Shown piece by piece: positions 45,748 through 56,602 of a stretch of 64,000 bases of DNA; within the stretch, counting starts at the first letter, position 1; every line of letters begins with the position of its first letter. Both the position numbers and the translations under genes were made by a program. Source of the DNA: Antilocapra americana. Lineage: Eukaryota > Chordata > Mammalia > Artiodactyla > Antilocapridae. The notes beneath the pieces were generated by a model. It did not search any database and was not told where the DNA came from. It saw only the letters and a program-made list of their open reading frames with translations. The stretch covers positions 50,857,953 through 50,921,952 of the forward strand of contig ML660201.1 in NCBI GenBank assembly GCA_007570785.1, given 5' to 3'.

Positions 45748-46252
45748 ATATAATTGGAGGAGAGACAGTCAGGAAGCCTGTGCCTCTAGAGTGACTGTGT
45801 GTAGGGAGAATGCCGGGAATGTCTCTGGTGCCATGTGGGAACCTTTGGGAAACTGCAGACGTTGGTAGAAGGGTATCATTCATGCGGCATTTAGTCAGTG
45901 GCCCAGGAACACCCACTCATGCCCTGCTCACCCCCAGGGGGAACGTAAGTGCCCAGAAGACACTGAGCAGAGTGTCGTTCTGCAACTGTGACTCCAGCAA
46001 CGCACCTGGACCCCTGGACCCCAAGTGGGCACAGTTAGACCAGAGCAGAAGGCCTCTGTCCCCTTCCCTAGTCCTCACTCGGGCCTGAGCCCGTCCCACC
46101 CCAATAGTGAGGAAAGATAGATGTCACACGCTGCCCCAGGCCAAGCGGACCCAGGCTAGGCCCCTGGGCCTGGTAAGGACAGGGCAGTGGGTCAGTCACA
46201 TGGGAGGAAGCACTGGTCTTAAAGTTTGTTGGTTCAGTAGAATTTTGTTTTT

Positions 46253-46663
46253 GTCGTTCAGTCGCTCAGTCATGTTGGACTCTTTGCGACCCCATGGACT
46301 GCAGCACGCCAGCCTTCCCTGTCCTTCACCGTCTCCTGAAGTTCGCTCAAACTCATGTCCATTGAGTTGGTGACGCCATCCAACCATTGCATCCTCTGTC
46401 ATCGCCTTCTCCTCCTGCCCTCAGTGTTTCCCAGCATCAGGGTCTTTTCCAATGACTTGGCTCTTCACAACTCGTGGCCAAAGTATTGGAGCCTCACCTT
46501 CAGCATCAGTCCTTCCCATGAATATTCAGGGCTGATTTCCTTGAGGGTGGACTGATTGGATCTCCTTGCTGTCCAGGGGACTCTCCAGAGTCTACTCCAG
46601 CACCACAGTTTGAAAGCATCCATTCTTCTTTGTGCTCACCCTTCTTGATGGTCCAGCTCTCAG
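46253..46663 (-). repeat. BovB LINE 3' end
   Basis: 'gtcgttcagtcgctcagtcatg' to 'cttcttgatggtccagctctc', about 410 bp, 5'-truncated. Confidence 0.92.
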
Positions 46664-46834
46664 TCGCCCAAGCACAGATGCAAGCAGATATGGGGCTGAA
46701 GGATATAGGTTGGGGTACAATAGCCTAGGCCCCGGACCTGGGGGCCTTATGAGGTCTCTTCTGAAAGATGCTTGTATCTTCCAGAGGAGAGAGATAATGA
46801 TGTGTTGCAAAGGGTGATGTGTTGCAGTTAGGGA

Positions 46835-47010
46835 AACTGGGAGCTGAAGGTTAGCAGACCTACGTCCAACTATCCCAACCTCAACGCTCTCTAGTTGTGT
46901 GCATTTGGCAAGTGTTCTCATGTCTGCAAGCCTCCCGTTCTCAGCTCTAAAATAGGAAGGGTAATTCCTACCTGCCAATTAGAAGGATTAGCGATGACCT
47001 AGGTGCTTGA
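46835..47010 (+). repeat. MIR SINE
   Basis: 'tctagttgtgtgcatttggcaag', 'cctcccgttctcagctc', 'aaaataggaagggtaattcctacc'. Confidence 0.65.
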
Positions 47011-47150
47011 ACTGGTGGCTGTCATGCTGGGGCTCCTGGTCTATACGAGGTTCTGTGCCAGATGCTTGCCTTCCCTTCATCTCGGTGTTCTTGAATTTTA
47101 TGACCTTGGCCTTACTCCTATACTAACTGCACTACTGTTTACTGAGTTGT

Positions 47151-47220
47151 TGCATTGGCCAAAATGTTCCTTCAGGTTTTTCCATAAGATGTTACAGAAC
47201 ATCTTTAGCCAACCCAATAC
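47151..47220. mobile_element. Mariner-type MITE
   Basis: A short palindromic element. The left arm 'attggccaaaatgttccttc...tttttccataagatg' and the right arm '...cagaacatctttagccaaccc' are imperfect inverted copies, as in bovine mariner-derived MITEs. No transposase. Confidence 0.7.
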
Positions 47221-47254
47221 TTTCTAAGTCTACTCACTTTTTTTCTGCCGGCAT

Positions 47255-47710
47255 ATCATATTTTTTATTTTAGAAAGTTGGGTGCGAAACTTATAAGCTG
47301 CCCGATGAAATTTTCCAGTAACTTTTAAAATTTTGTCGAAGTATAGTTGGTGATGCTAGTAAAGAATCAATGCAGGCGATGTAAGAGACATGGGTTTGAT
47401 CCCTGGGTCGGGAAAATCCCCTGGAGGAGGGCATGGCAACCCACTCCAGTTATTCTTGCCTGAGGACAGAGGAGCCTGGGAGCCTCCTAGGCTACAGTCC
47501 TTGGGGGTCACAGAGAGTCGGATACAACTGAGCGACTTAGCAGCAGCAAAATACTTGATTTACAATATTGTGTTAATTGTTGCTGTACAGCAAAGTGACT
47601 CTGTTATGCATATATATTCTTTTTCATATTCCTTTCCATTACGGTTTATCACAGGATTTTGATTCCAGTTGCCTGTGCTTTACAACAGGACCTTGTTGCT
47701 TATCCTCAAC
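47255..47710 (-). repeat. Artiodactyl L1 3' UTR split by Bov-tA
   Basis: 'gtcgaagtatagttg' stops at about 47348 and 'cttgatttacaatattgtg' continues at 47543, followed by 'gctgtacagcaaagtgactc' and 'acaggaccttgttgc'. Confidence 0.75.
47349..47541 (+). repeat. Bov-tA SINE, head-truncated
   Basis: The first ~20 bp of the tRNA head are lost ('tgatgctagtaaagaatc...'). The rest runs to 'gagcgacttagcagcagc'. Confidence 0.85.
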
Positions 47711-47891
47711 TCATTTTTCAAATTAAGTCTCATCCCGAGCAGTACTAGCCATGAAACTATGGGCTTGAGGGGCTTTTTTTTTCTAATATGCCTTAAAATA
47801 TGTGCATAACCAGTAAAACAACAATTTTCTTTGTGTGAGACAAAAAAGAAAAGAATCACTGTTCGCCAGCATTTATCTCCACAGCATACTT

Positions 47892-48114
47892 GGTTGTGCC
47901 ATGTGTGAAGTCGTGTCACTCGTGGCCAATTCTTTGTGACCCCATGGACTGCAGCCCACCAGGCTCCCTGTCCCTGGGATTCTCCAGGCAAGAACACTGG
48001 AGTGGGTTGCCAAGTTCTTCTCCAGGGGATCTTCCCGACCCAGGGAGCGAACTTGAGTCTCATGCCTCCTGCGTTGGCAGGCGGTTCTTTACCACTCGTA
48101 CCATCTGGAAAGCC
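47892..48114 (-). repeat. Bov-tA SINE with 12-bp target duplication
   Basis: Perfect direct repeats CACAGCATACTT at 47880-47891 and 48115-48126 frame the copy. Confidence 0.95.
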
Positions 48115-48126
48115 CACAGCATACTT

Positions 48127-49144
48127 TTGGACACCCCGAACATCCGTGTTTAATCTTCAGGATGTCCTGTCAAGAGGAGAATTATCCTATGTTCAAGATA
48201 AAGAAATGAATTTCCCGATTAAAAAGACATTGTCTTGGTAGATTTCAAAGGTCGGTTTGACATTCCTTCAAGACGTTTTCTTTTCAAGAGGGATCTTTCA
48301 GATCCTGAATCTCCTCCCCTGTCACCAAAGAGAACAGAACGCTGCAACGAGTGGTTCCCGGACCTCGAAGCTTCCTGCAAGTTTGTTGTTCCTTTTGAAA
48401 AGATTCACACTTCATCTGCGTCCCTTGTAAATCAAACCCAAGCCTCCGCTGTGGGGAGAAACGTAAACAGCTTTGAATGGGGCTGGATGGCTGGGGCCGG
48501 AGGTGGACCTTCAAAGCCTGGCTGTGCTCCACTGGGACCATGTCCAGGCGTTCCTACCATGTGGTCCCCTGACTGCCCACTACCCCCATCTTCCCACTCC
48601 TGGGTTGGCTGTAACTCCCACCCCCGTAGCCCAGTAGGTGGGAAGGGCCTCACGCGTCCCTGCCAGAGCTCAGGTACCTGCGTGGATTCTTCAGAACTTA
48701 GTGACTTGGCAGTGTCACTGGCTCAAATTATGGGGTGTCTGGAGACTCTAGTCCTGGGACGCTGCCGCAACCTGGGTGGTGCTCTTGCACTGGTGAAGGC
48801 CTCAGGACAAGTGTGCTGCTGAGCTCTCTAGGACCCTCAGGGCTGCAAGGAACAGAAACCTCCTCAACCAGGGAACTCTTCATATGGATACAGGGGCAGT
48901 CCAAGAGATGGGGGCAGGGTTGCAGAGGAGCCTTCAGGAAGGGCTGGAACCAGGAGCTGGGGTACAGCAGAGGCTCGGCTCCCCCCTCCTCCTCCGACCT
49001 CTCGCCCGCAGTTACTTCCTGGGTGTCCGATTCATTCCCGCGTGTCTGAGCAGACCAACTGTCCGGCTTCCAGCATCCGTAGGGCAGAAAGTGGCCGTCC
49101 GTAGCTTGAGAGTTTTCTGCCACCCAGAGAGAGACTAAACCTCC
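48127..49144. other. Unassigned repeat-free DNA with a 195-codon frame
   Basis: No repeat recognised. A plus-strand frame spans 48235-48822. Its N-terminal 75 residues are charged and polar, and the rest is Gly/Pro/Ser-rich. No domain or family was recognised, and other frames overlap on both strands, so it is not called as a gene. Confidence 0.3.
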
Positions 49145-49570
49145 TCTGCTGCAGTCAGAGCAATCTTTTCACAATGCAAATCTGATTACATCCTTCCTCC
49201 TTGGTAAGACACTTCAGGAGCCCCTCACACTCTTAGCATGAAGATGAAACTTCTGGAAGTCCTGCATGGTCAGCCCCTGCGTAGGGGCCTCACCCCTCTG
49301 CCCAGCCTCATCCGGGTCCCCTCGGTCCTCCGCCAGGCCTTTGCTCTTCTCTCCTCCCCACCTCCCCCGCCTGGTCCCCAACCTCCCCAGCCAGGTCATG
49401 CTCCCTTTTACAGACTCTCATAACCTTTGTCCCAGACGCGCGTTTACATTTGTGTGTATGATGAGTCTTTGATTTTTACTTGTTCGCCTCCATTCAGCTG
49501 CTCACTCCTGCAGGATGGAAACTTGTCTGTTTACTCTCCTAGTGCACAGTCAGTGTGCCTCAGGAACAGC
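49145..49570 (+). repeat. L2 LINE
   Basis: 'cagagcaatcttttcacaatgcaaatctgattacatcc', 'tggtcagcccctgcgtagg', 'ccgccaggcctttgctc' follow L2 sense order. Confidence 0.75.
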
Positions 49571-49632
49571 AGCTTGAGCCTCATCGTGTCTCGGAGAGAT
49601 GTCTCCAAGCCTTTCGGAGCTTTTGATTTTCA

Positions 49633-49772
49633 TTGTTGTTGTTACTGTTCAGTTGCTAAGTCATGTCTGACGCTCTGTGACCCCATGGACTGCAGCACCC
49701 CAGGCTCCTCTGTCCTCTACTATCTCCTGGAGTTTGCTCAGATTCACGTCCATTGAGTCGGTGACGCTATCG
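49633..49772 (-). repeat. BovB LINE 3' end, short
   Basis: 'ttgttgttactgttcagttgc' to 'attgagtcggtgacgctatc', about 140 bp. Confidence 0.85.
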
Positions 49773-49854
49773 ACCCATGTATTATGTTTGAGACGCCGCC
49801 CTTTTGGAAACCAAATATGACGCTGTTAATAGGGAATTATATCCCAAATCACAA

Positions 49855-50275
49855 GCAGCCATTCAGCTACTCAAAGTTTGGTCCACGGACCGGCAGCATC
49901 AGCATCACCTGGGGAGCTGGTTAAAAATGCAAAATCTTGGACTTGACCCCGGTCCTACTGATTGAGAATCTGTACTTTTGTTTTTAAAGTCTAACTCATT
50001 TTTAAAATTTTATTTATTTGGCTGCGTTGGGTCTCAGGGGCAGCACATGGGATCTTTGTTGCAAGATTTTTCTTTGAGGCGCAAGGACTCTGTCTAGTTG
50101 CGGCACACGGGCTTCATTGCCCTGAGTCATGGGGAATCTTCGTTCTCCGACCAGGGATCGGTCCTGTGTCTCCTCAATTTCAAGGTGAATTCTAAACACT
50201 GGAGCACCAGAGAAGCCTGGAGAATCTGTATTTTACCAAGTGATTCACGTGCAATTAAGGTCTGAGAAGCACTTT
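49855..50275 (+). mobile_element. MER5-type hAT MITE split by CHR SINE
   Basis: 'actcaaagtttggtccacgg', 'cagcatcagcatcacctggggagc' and 'ttaaaaatgcaaaatcttgg' lead into 'ctactgattgagaatctg'. The remainder resumes at 50220 and ends 'ggtctgagaagcactt'. Confidence 0.8.
49975..50219 (-). repeat. CHR-type tRNA SINE, full length
   Basis: Perfect 11-bp target duplications (GAGAATCTGTA at 49964-49974 and 50220-50230). The right end is the tRNA head and the left the T-rich tail complement. At about 245 bp it is the longest CHR copy here. Confidence 0.92.
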
Positions 50276-51169
50276 TGTGCATCCCTATAATCTCCTGGGA
50301 TGTCTTTCCATTTCCCGCTGCTTGCCTTCTGCACCGTGAGCTCTCTGAAGCTGGGACCCTGCATGACCTCAGGGCCGGGTACAGGCCTGGCATGCTATAG
50401 GCAAGGATTTTTCTCCCTAAAATTATGCCCCAGGAGAGGTCCATACAAAACCTTTCATTTTTATAGGATGCGCTATAAATTATTTTGTTTTGAACAAAAA
50501 GTACTGTCTGGGAAAGGCACACTATCTGAAAATGAGCTCAGTGCTACCTTGGATGTTTATAGCAGTCACTGGTGGATTCGATGAAAAATAAAGAAATGCG
50601 ACCCAATTTACTCATCATTTCTGGAAAGTATGACTTCACAATTGTAATTGCTGGGTATCACCATATGCGTGCCCTTTGAAGGTCACCTTTAAAAGTATTA
50701 CAGTATGTGGTTATGTTGTTGGGTCACAACCTGCATCCACAAAATTAATTCAGAAAAAAACTGCTCCTTGAAGGCTCCCCTCATAGGCTCCCTAACCCTG
50801 CAGTGTTAGCCCCTAGGGACCACGTTGGACAGGTGACTGGAAGGTCCTTACGCTGCCCTTGTTAGCTGGTGGTTGTAGGTGAGTTTTCAGTTCCAGTCTT
50901 CATGATGTGCCTGGAAGATGGAGATGCTGCTCTCGGAGTCTGCTTGCCTTCCAGCATCATTTATTCCACTCTGAAGCTGAAGCCTCGTTTACCCAGATAC
51001 CCCTCAGGACCCTCGGTCATTCCCCTCCTTCACTACCTGTAGCCTCTTCTATCTGTAGCCCAGGGACTCGTGGGGACCCAAGATCCATGCCTCCGCAAAG
51101 CTGTAGGTCCCAGGGGCTGCGATTGGTCCCCTGTGCCCTCGCACTTCCTGCTCCTGCCCACCCACCACC
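50276..51169. other. Unassigned non-coding DNA
   Basis: Nothing recognised with confidence. Confidence 0.35.
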
Positions 51170-51330
51170 TCACACACCCTGTCTACCTTGGACAGTCTCC
51201 ACCATGCACACTCCTCCATCTCGCACGTCCTCTTCACACACGCCACAACCTCACATACTCCATCCGCCCTGCACACCCTCCACCTTGCACACCCCAGCTG
51301 CCTTGCACACCCTCCGCCTTGCATTCCCAC
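51170..51330 (+). repeat. Degenerate C-rich minisatellite
   Basis: Variant units of 16-18 bp built on TGCACACCCTCCACCT recur, clearest at 51260-51330. Earlier units are more diverged. Open frames on both strands through it are low-complexity by-products. Confidence 0.65.
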
Positions 51331-51779
51331 AGTGCTTGCTCACTGCCCTCCTTACAAAGTGCCACCGAAACCAGCTTCCCTTCCCCACCCTCCCTTTCCA
51401 GTTCCTCATGCTCCGAACACTTTTCCATCAGATCTAATTCCCATTCTGTCCTGCTACCAGGATTTTATTTAATGAAGGAATGGGAGGACAAAAGTAGATG
51501 AATGACTTGGAGGCCCATCTCTTATTATGCTAACAATTGCCATTTTGTATTGGACATCTGGTTTTGCTTGGCTTCTGGGGTGAATGTGCAGGTGGCTGGG
51601 GGTGCGTGGCATTCTCTGGGTTGGAGGAGAGGGGAGTGGGGACTTCCTAACCAAGCTGATGGGGCTTTCAAGGGAGATGCCACCTCTAGGTCCACCCCTG
51701 ATGGCCGTGGAGCCCAAGGCAAGAAAGAGTACAAATGGACTGGGGTGGTTGCAGTCATGGATTTGGGGGATAGATGTGG

Positions 51780-52640
51780 GACTTGAGGTTTTGGGAACCA
51801 AACTGTAAGGGGTCTTTCATATCAAAGACAGAGTTTACCCTGTGGGATGTGGGGAGCGGTGAGGAGTGGACCAGGACGTTGGCATAATCCAATGGTGTCT
51901 TAGGACAATCCCTTTAACAACAACAAAGAGAAGGGATGAGAGAGGGCAAGACGGGAGGAGGGCAGACCAGTTAGGAGAGAATCGAGGCATTCCTGCCTCC
52001 TGCAGCAAGGCAGAGGCGGGAAAAAAGGAAGGAGAGGATTGGTGTGTAAGAACGTCATAAGGCAGAAGCAGGATGATGCAGAAAGAAATCGCCTGGGGAG
52101 GACTTCCTGCTTTAAAGGAGTGCGGCTGGTGGGCGGGCACCCAGTCATAGACATAGATGCCCCGGAGGAGGTTGGGAGATGCCAGCCATGAGAGGCCCTG
52201 CGGGAGGAGTTGTCCAGCAGGCATTTGGATACGTAGGCCTGGGCTTGGCAGATCTGGGCAGATTTGGGGCTTGCCGCAGGGATTCAGAAGGCTAGAGAGA
52301 TGATGGTGAGGTGACCCAGACTCAGCGGCAAAGCAATCCGGAAAAGTGGATGGAATTGAGAAGCGTTTGGGAGGTAGGATGGACAGCACTTAGAAATGGT
52401 TGGAACGTGGGGGGTGAGAGGGGGACAGAAATCAAAGTTGACCTCCTGTTTTCCAGATGCCACAGCATCTGAGAGGAGGGCAGGACAGCCCTGGGACAAG
52501 GAGCAGTTTTGGGGGGAAAGAGGACGACTTAGTTTGCGTTGTTGCCAGAGCAGACCTTGAGGTGAGGATTTGGAGTAAGGGGATGATAAGGGAGCTGAGT
52601 GGGAAGGGAGGACACTGATGAACAGTGTGAACTCATAGAC
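51780..52640 (-). repeat. L2 LINE, antisense, probably composite
   Basis: 'agaccagttaggagagaatcg', 'ttgtccagcaggcatttggatacg', 'agagatgatggtgagg' and 'agcagttttggggggaaag' resemble internal L2 in reverse. The order suggests more than one piece. Two ~185-residue antisense frames cross it but are not L2 proteins in frame. Confidence 0.5.
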
Positions 52641-53489
52641 TACCACTGCAGGCGGACCTTTGCCCTTCTGGGGACCCCTGAGGCAGTGTGGGCCACGCCT
52701 GAGGCTGGTCTCAGGAAGCCGGCTGAGCATCACTGCTGCAGGACTGGTCAACTCTCCCGCACCTCCATCCTGCCCTGTGGTGGTTGGGGGCTTGTGGGGA
52801 CTGGAAGGGGGTGAGGGAAGTAGGGGGTAGAAGGCGTGGGGAGACAATGTCCCCAGGAGGAGAGCCCCTTTGGAAATGCACAGTTATCTCAGAGGAGACC
52901 AAGGGGTCTGCTGAATTTGTGATAGGTGATGAGACAGCTCAGGTGGGTTGAGTCCCCGGCATCTGAGACTTGCCCCGGAGATGTCCCCAAACAGATAGTG
53001 ATGACGCGGTAGTAGCCACCAAGGAGCCCTGGACGCTATGCCCTGGACCCATGGGTGTTCATGCTTGTTTAGGGCCCTCGCGGGCCCATGGTTGGGTTAG
53101 ACCCAGCACGCGTACTCACCTCCCACCCCTGGGCTGACTGCAGAGCCCACATGACTTCAGTGCTCGATTCCCTTCCCGCACAATAGCCATCGGCTTGTTC
53201 TACACCTCTGCCCTCCCTCCTGCTCTGTCGGGAGCATCACTTGTCAACAGTTTCAAGAAATGGGGCTCATTAAGCAATGAGGAAGCGGGTAGCCTGGAGG
53301 AGATAGGTCCATCCGAAGAAAGTCCGGAGATTCAAAAGCAAGAGAGCCCAGTGGGGTGAGGAGCGTATCCACATCAGCGACACTAAGTGAGCTCCCTGGA
53401 GTCATTGAATGGGTCTGCATTTCTGTTTCTTTATAGAAATTTCCTCAAATTTCTGAATGCAGAAATTTCCTCCTTTGCAGTGGGATGTC
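52641..53489. other. Unassigned non-coding DNA
   Basis: Nothing recognised. Confidence 0.35.
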
Positions 53490-53560
53490 ATGCCTAGCCC
53501 AGCACCATCTAATATTGTAGAAATATACTTGAGCCACAAATGTGATGGCAAACATCCAGT

Positions 53561-53782
53561 GCTGCATGCTAAGCTGCTTCAGTCATGTCCGACTCTGTGT
53601 GACCCTCTGAACTGAAGCCTGCCAGGCTCCTCTGTCTGTGGGATTCCCCAGGCACGAATACTGGAATGGGTTTCTGTGCCCTCCTCCAGGGGATCGTCCT
53701 GACCCAGGGATCAAACCTGTGTCCCTTAAGTCTCCTGCATTGGCAGGCAGGTTGTTTACCACTAGCTCCACCTGGGAAGCCT
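53561..53782 (-). repeat. Bov-tA SINE
   Basis: 'gctaagctgcttcagtcatg' to 'ccacctgggaagcc'. Complete, and inserted into the host repeat. Confidence 0.9.
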
Positions 53783-53843
53783 CTCTGGTATCCACGTTTT
53801 AAAAAGGAAAAAGAAACGCATGCCATTCATTTCAATAACATAT

Positions 53844-54011
53844 ATATATATATATTTTTTATAGCCACATTTTATTTTATTTTTTTTAGTCTGGCTAACC
53901 AAGCCAAACATTAAACCCTCTTTTCTTAGGAATTTCAGATATTCCAATTCTTTGATAACAATGAGATTCACAAGGTGGTTGGTACGCACAAGGCATTTTG
54001 TGTTGACCCTA
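53844..54011 (-). other. Probable 3'-transduced flank of an L1
   Basis: Read in L1 sense, about 170 bp of non-L1 sequence follow the L1 A-tract at 54011-54020. They contain two overlapping AATAAA signals (complement at 53871-53881) and end in an A/T-rich tail at 53844-53860. This is the layout expected when L1 transcription runs past its own polyA signal to a downstream one. The source locus cannot be identified here. Confidence 0.5.
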
Positions 54012-54356
54012 TTTTTTTTTAATTTTTTTATTAGTTTTGCCATACAGTGACATGTTATCGCCATGGGTTTACATATGTTCCCCCTCCAGAACCCCCCTCC
54101 CTCCTCCCTCCCTCCTCCCTCCCCCCGGGAAATCTCGATGCACCAGCCCCGAGCATCAATCCTGGGCTGGCAATTGATTACACATATGGTAATTAACATG
54201 TTTCAATGCCATTCTCCCTTATCATCCCACCCTTGCCCTCATCCACAGAGTCCATGAGTCTGTTCTATACATCTGCGTTCCTTTTGCTGTCTCGCATGCT
54301 GGGATCTTGTTACCGTCTTTCTAAATTCCATATATATGCGTTAGTATACTGTATTG
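54012..54356 (-). mobile_element. Ruminant L1 (L1-BT type), 5'-truncated
   Basis: The antisense 3' UTR has 'ttagttttgccatacagtg', 'tgcaccagccccgagcatc', 'tgtttcaatgccattctcc' and 'ttctaaattccatatatatgcg'. It stops abruptly at about 54356 where the inverted repeat begins. No ORF remains. TCAATAACATAT at 53832-53843 and 54417-54428 frames the entire block, including the transduced part and one hairpin arm. Confidence 0.85.
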
Positions 54357-54466
54357 AAATGATAATATTGGGAGTATACTTAGTTAGATAAAATATGTTA
54401 TTGATGTAAAAAAAAATCAATAACATATTTTATCTAACTAAGTATACTCCCAATATTATCATTTCA
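54355..54466. repeat. Perfect 51-bp inverted repeat, 10-nt spacer
   Basis: Arms 54355-54405 and 54416-54466 are exact reverse complements across all 51 bases; the spacer 54406-54415 is GT followed by eight A. The right arm is the host repeat. The left arm is therefore a reversed copy lying directly at the L1 5' junction. It would form a strong hairpin in single-stranded DNA or RNA. Confidence 0.97.
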
Positions 54467-54794
54467 GCGTGGAATCCACATAAAGAAATTTGAGTGAGCC
54501 ATTGTACATGGTGGCCAGGGAGCAAGGATTAATTCTTCAGACTCCAGCGTATCCTCTTCACTTATAGCAGATCTCAACTCAGACCCACCACAGTCAAGGT
54601 CTCCCCAGGGACCTGTGGCTGGTGGCCACATACGCGGGGGCTCAAGCTCAGGCCACCTGCCCAGAGAGTCCCGGGGAGAAGGTCAGCCCCCCACCTGCCT
54701 CTGCCGAACAGGGAGGAGCTCAGCCCCACCCGCCTCTGCTGTCAGCTCTTCACTGTAGGATCCCAGCCTCATAATAAGATCGTTACAGTACTGG

Positions 54795-54960
54795 ACTGTG
54801 GTGTGATCTTTATAAAGGCAAGACCTTATCTGAGCCTCACACCCACCATGTGAGATATGTTTTAATATTATTACTCCTGAAATAGTTTAGGCACTAAAGT
54901 CTTAGCAGCTTGCCTGCAGTCCTGTTCCCGCCTAGTGCTGACTCCATATCTTATGCTAAT
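54795..54960 (-). repeat. MIR SINE
   Basis: 'atattattactcctgaaatag', 'cttagcagcttgcctgcag' in a diverged antisense copy. Confidence 0.45.
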
Positions 54961-55004
54961 TCGTGAAACACACTGCCAGCCCTAGGGGATACTCACAGGC
55001 ATTC

Positions 55005-55345
55005 ACCTCAGGGTCTTTGCAGACGCCTTCAGTGCCCACCCCTTCCCCCACATTTCCCTGCCTAGGTAACTCTCACGGTTCCTTCAGGTCACGGTTTAGA
55101 CTATGCCTCCTCCAGGAAGCCTTCTCTGCTTACACCCTTCCTGTCTTAGGCAGATTGAGCCACTTCCCCAGCATCCGTGGCTCTCCTGTTCGCCGCCGTA
55201 GCACTCGCCATGCTGCGTGGTAACTGCCCGTTCACCTGTCTGTTCCCTCCTGGGCACAGGACTGTCTACCTGGCCCGTCACAATCCTCCCTGCGTGGCAC
55301 GGAGCCAGGCCCATGGCAGGGGCCCAGGTGTAACCGTTAGGTGCT
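55005..55345 (+). repeat. L2 LINE 3' region
   Basis: 'cacctcagggtctttgcag', 'cctccaggaagccttctctgc', then 'ctgcgtggcacggagccagg' fit the L2 order. Confidence 0.68.
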
Positions 55346-56602
55346 GCTGTGGATCCAAGACAGTGCCTGGCTGAAGACCTGCATGCACTTTACCACCGTT
55401 GTTGGTTCCGTTTCTGATGTTCCCCAGATAAGGAACCCAACACACAGTCCTTGTGGTCAGTAAGCATCATTGTCACAATTGGCAGTCAGCCCCCTGGTTC
55501 CTGGCAAGTAGAACCCTCACTTTATTTGGGTAACTAACCCTCAGGGAAGGTGACCCTGTTCTTAGCCACTCCTGGGAAATCCACCCCCATTGTTGGCGAC
55601 TCACTCAGTAGTGAGACATTAGGGCTTGAGACGTTAGGAAAGGTGGTGGGGCTGGGGTCCATGTGTTTCTAGGAAAGATTTCCTTGATCTTAGGAAAGAA
55701 ACTCAGAGAGCAGGATGTTGTCATGCCTGGGTGTGACCTCCAAGCCTGGGCAGCTGTCTCATAACCAGGAAGCGATCTGTTCTGAGCACACTCCTTAGAG
55801 ACACCGGGCACAGCAGAGCCGAAAGGTGGCAAAGGAGTCTTTGATGACATCCTCGAAGAGCAGAACTCACCTGTCCTGACTCAGCACTTCTTGTTAGAGG
55901 GAGACGACACTTCCTTATTGCTTCAGCCAAGTGAGTTGAGGTCTTCTGCTCCTTTTAGCCTAAGTCAAGCTGACAGTCACACTGCGTGGTGGAAGGGCAG
56001 GGCAGTCTGAGGGCAGGTGGAGAACACTGGCGGGAACTTGGGCTCATAGCACCGACGGTCCGTGAGGGCTTGGCGCGAGGCTCGGGTGCCGCTTCTCGGC
56101 AAGCCTCCTCTGAGGACCACCGGGAGCCGGCCCCTCTCTCCCCCCAGTTCTTCTGTCTGCGTGTCTCCATGGCCCCCGCTTGCATCTTCTCTCGACGTGC
56201 CTTGTGGACACTCACCATTTCTGTAGCCCCGTGTTGTACCTTGCACATAGCAGGTGCTTGAAAAAGCATTGGACTTGAAGTGGAAAGATGAGTAGATTAA
56301 TATTAATATTGCTACTTCCCGGCTCATAAGGGAGAGGAGGTTTCCCCTAAAGCCATCCATTGGGCTGAGGAATTGTCTCCTGGCTCTGAGGCTCAGCTTC
56401 TCTGTCTGTAAAATGGGAAGGCTGGACTAGCTCTCCATCAAAGAGGCTCCATAACTTGATAGCTTTGTGTGCTGAGGGCCTGCCCTGTGCTGGGCTGTGC
56501 AACCCAGGGAGGGACTTTGACACATTTGTATCCATTTGGACACTTAGGGTCTATGGGGAGGTTCTTACTTGATATTATATATCAGCATTGGCCTCCCCCC
56601 AA
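55346..56602. other. Mostly unassigned DNA
   Basis: A short L2-like end may lie at 56195-56262 ('ttgtaccttgcacatagcagg') and a MIR piece at 56375-56450 ('ctgtctgtaaaatgggaagg'). No exon recognised. Confidence 0.35.

Larger units (their letters stand above)
53490..54510 (+). repeat. Old MER-type repeat hosting two insertions
   Basis: The outer parts read as one AT-rich mammalian repeat: 'catctaatattgtagaaatatac' (53509) and 'gttttaaaaaggaaaaagaaac' (53796), then after the L1 block 'atattatcatttcagcg' onwards (54452). Family name not assigned. Confidence 0.5.

Noticed and set aside
52284..52847. 187-codon antisense frame
   Set aside because: Crosses reversed L2-like sequence; not the L2 protein and no splice context.
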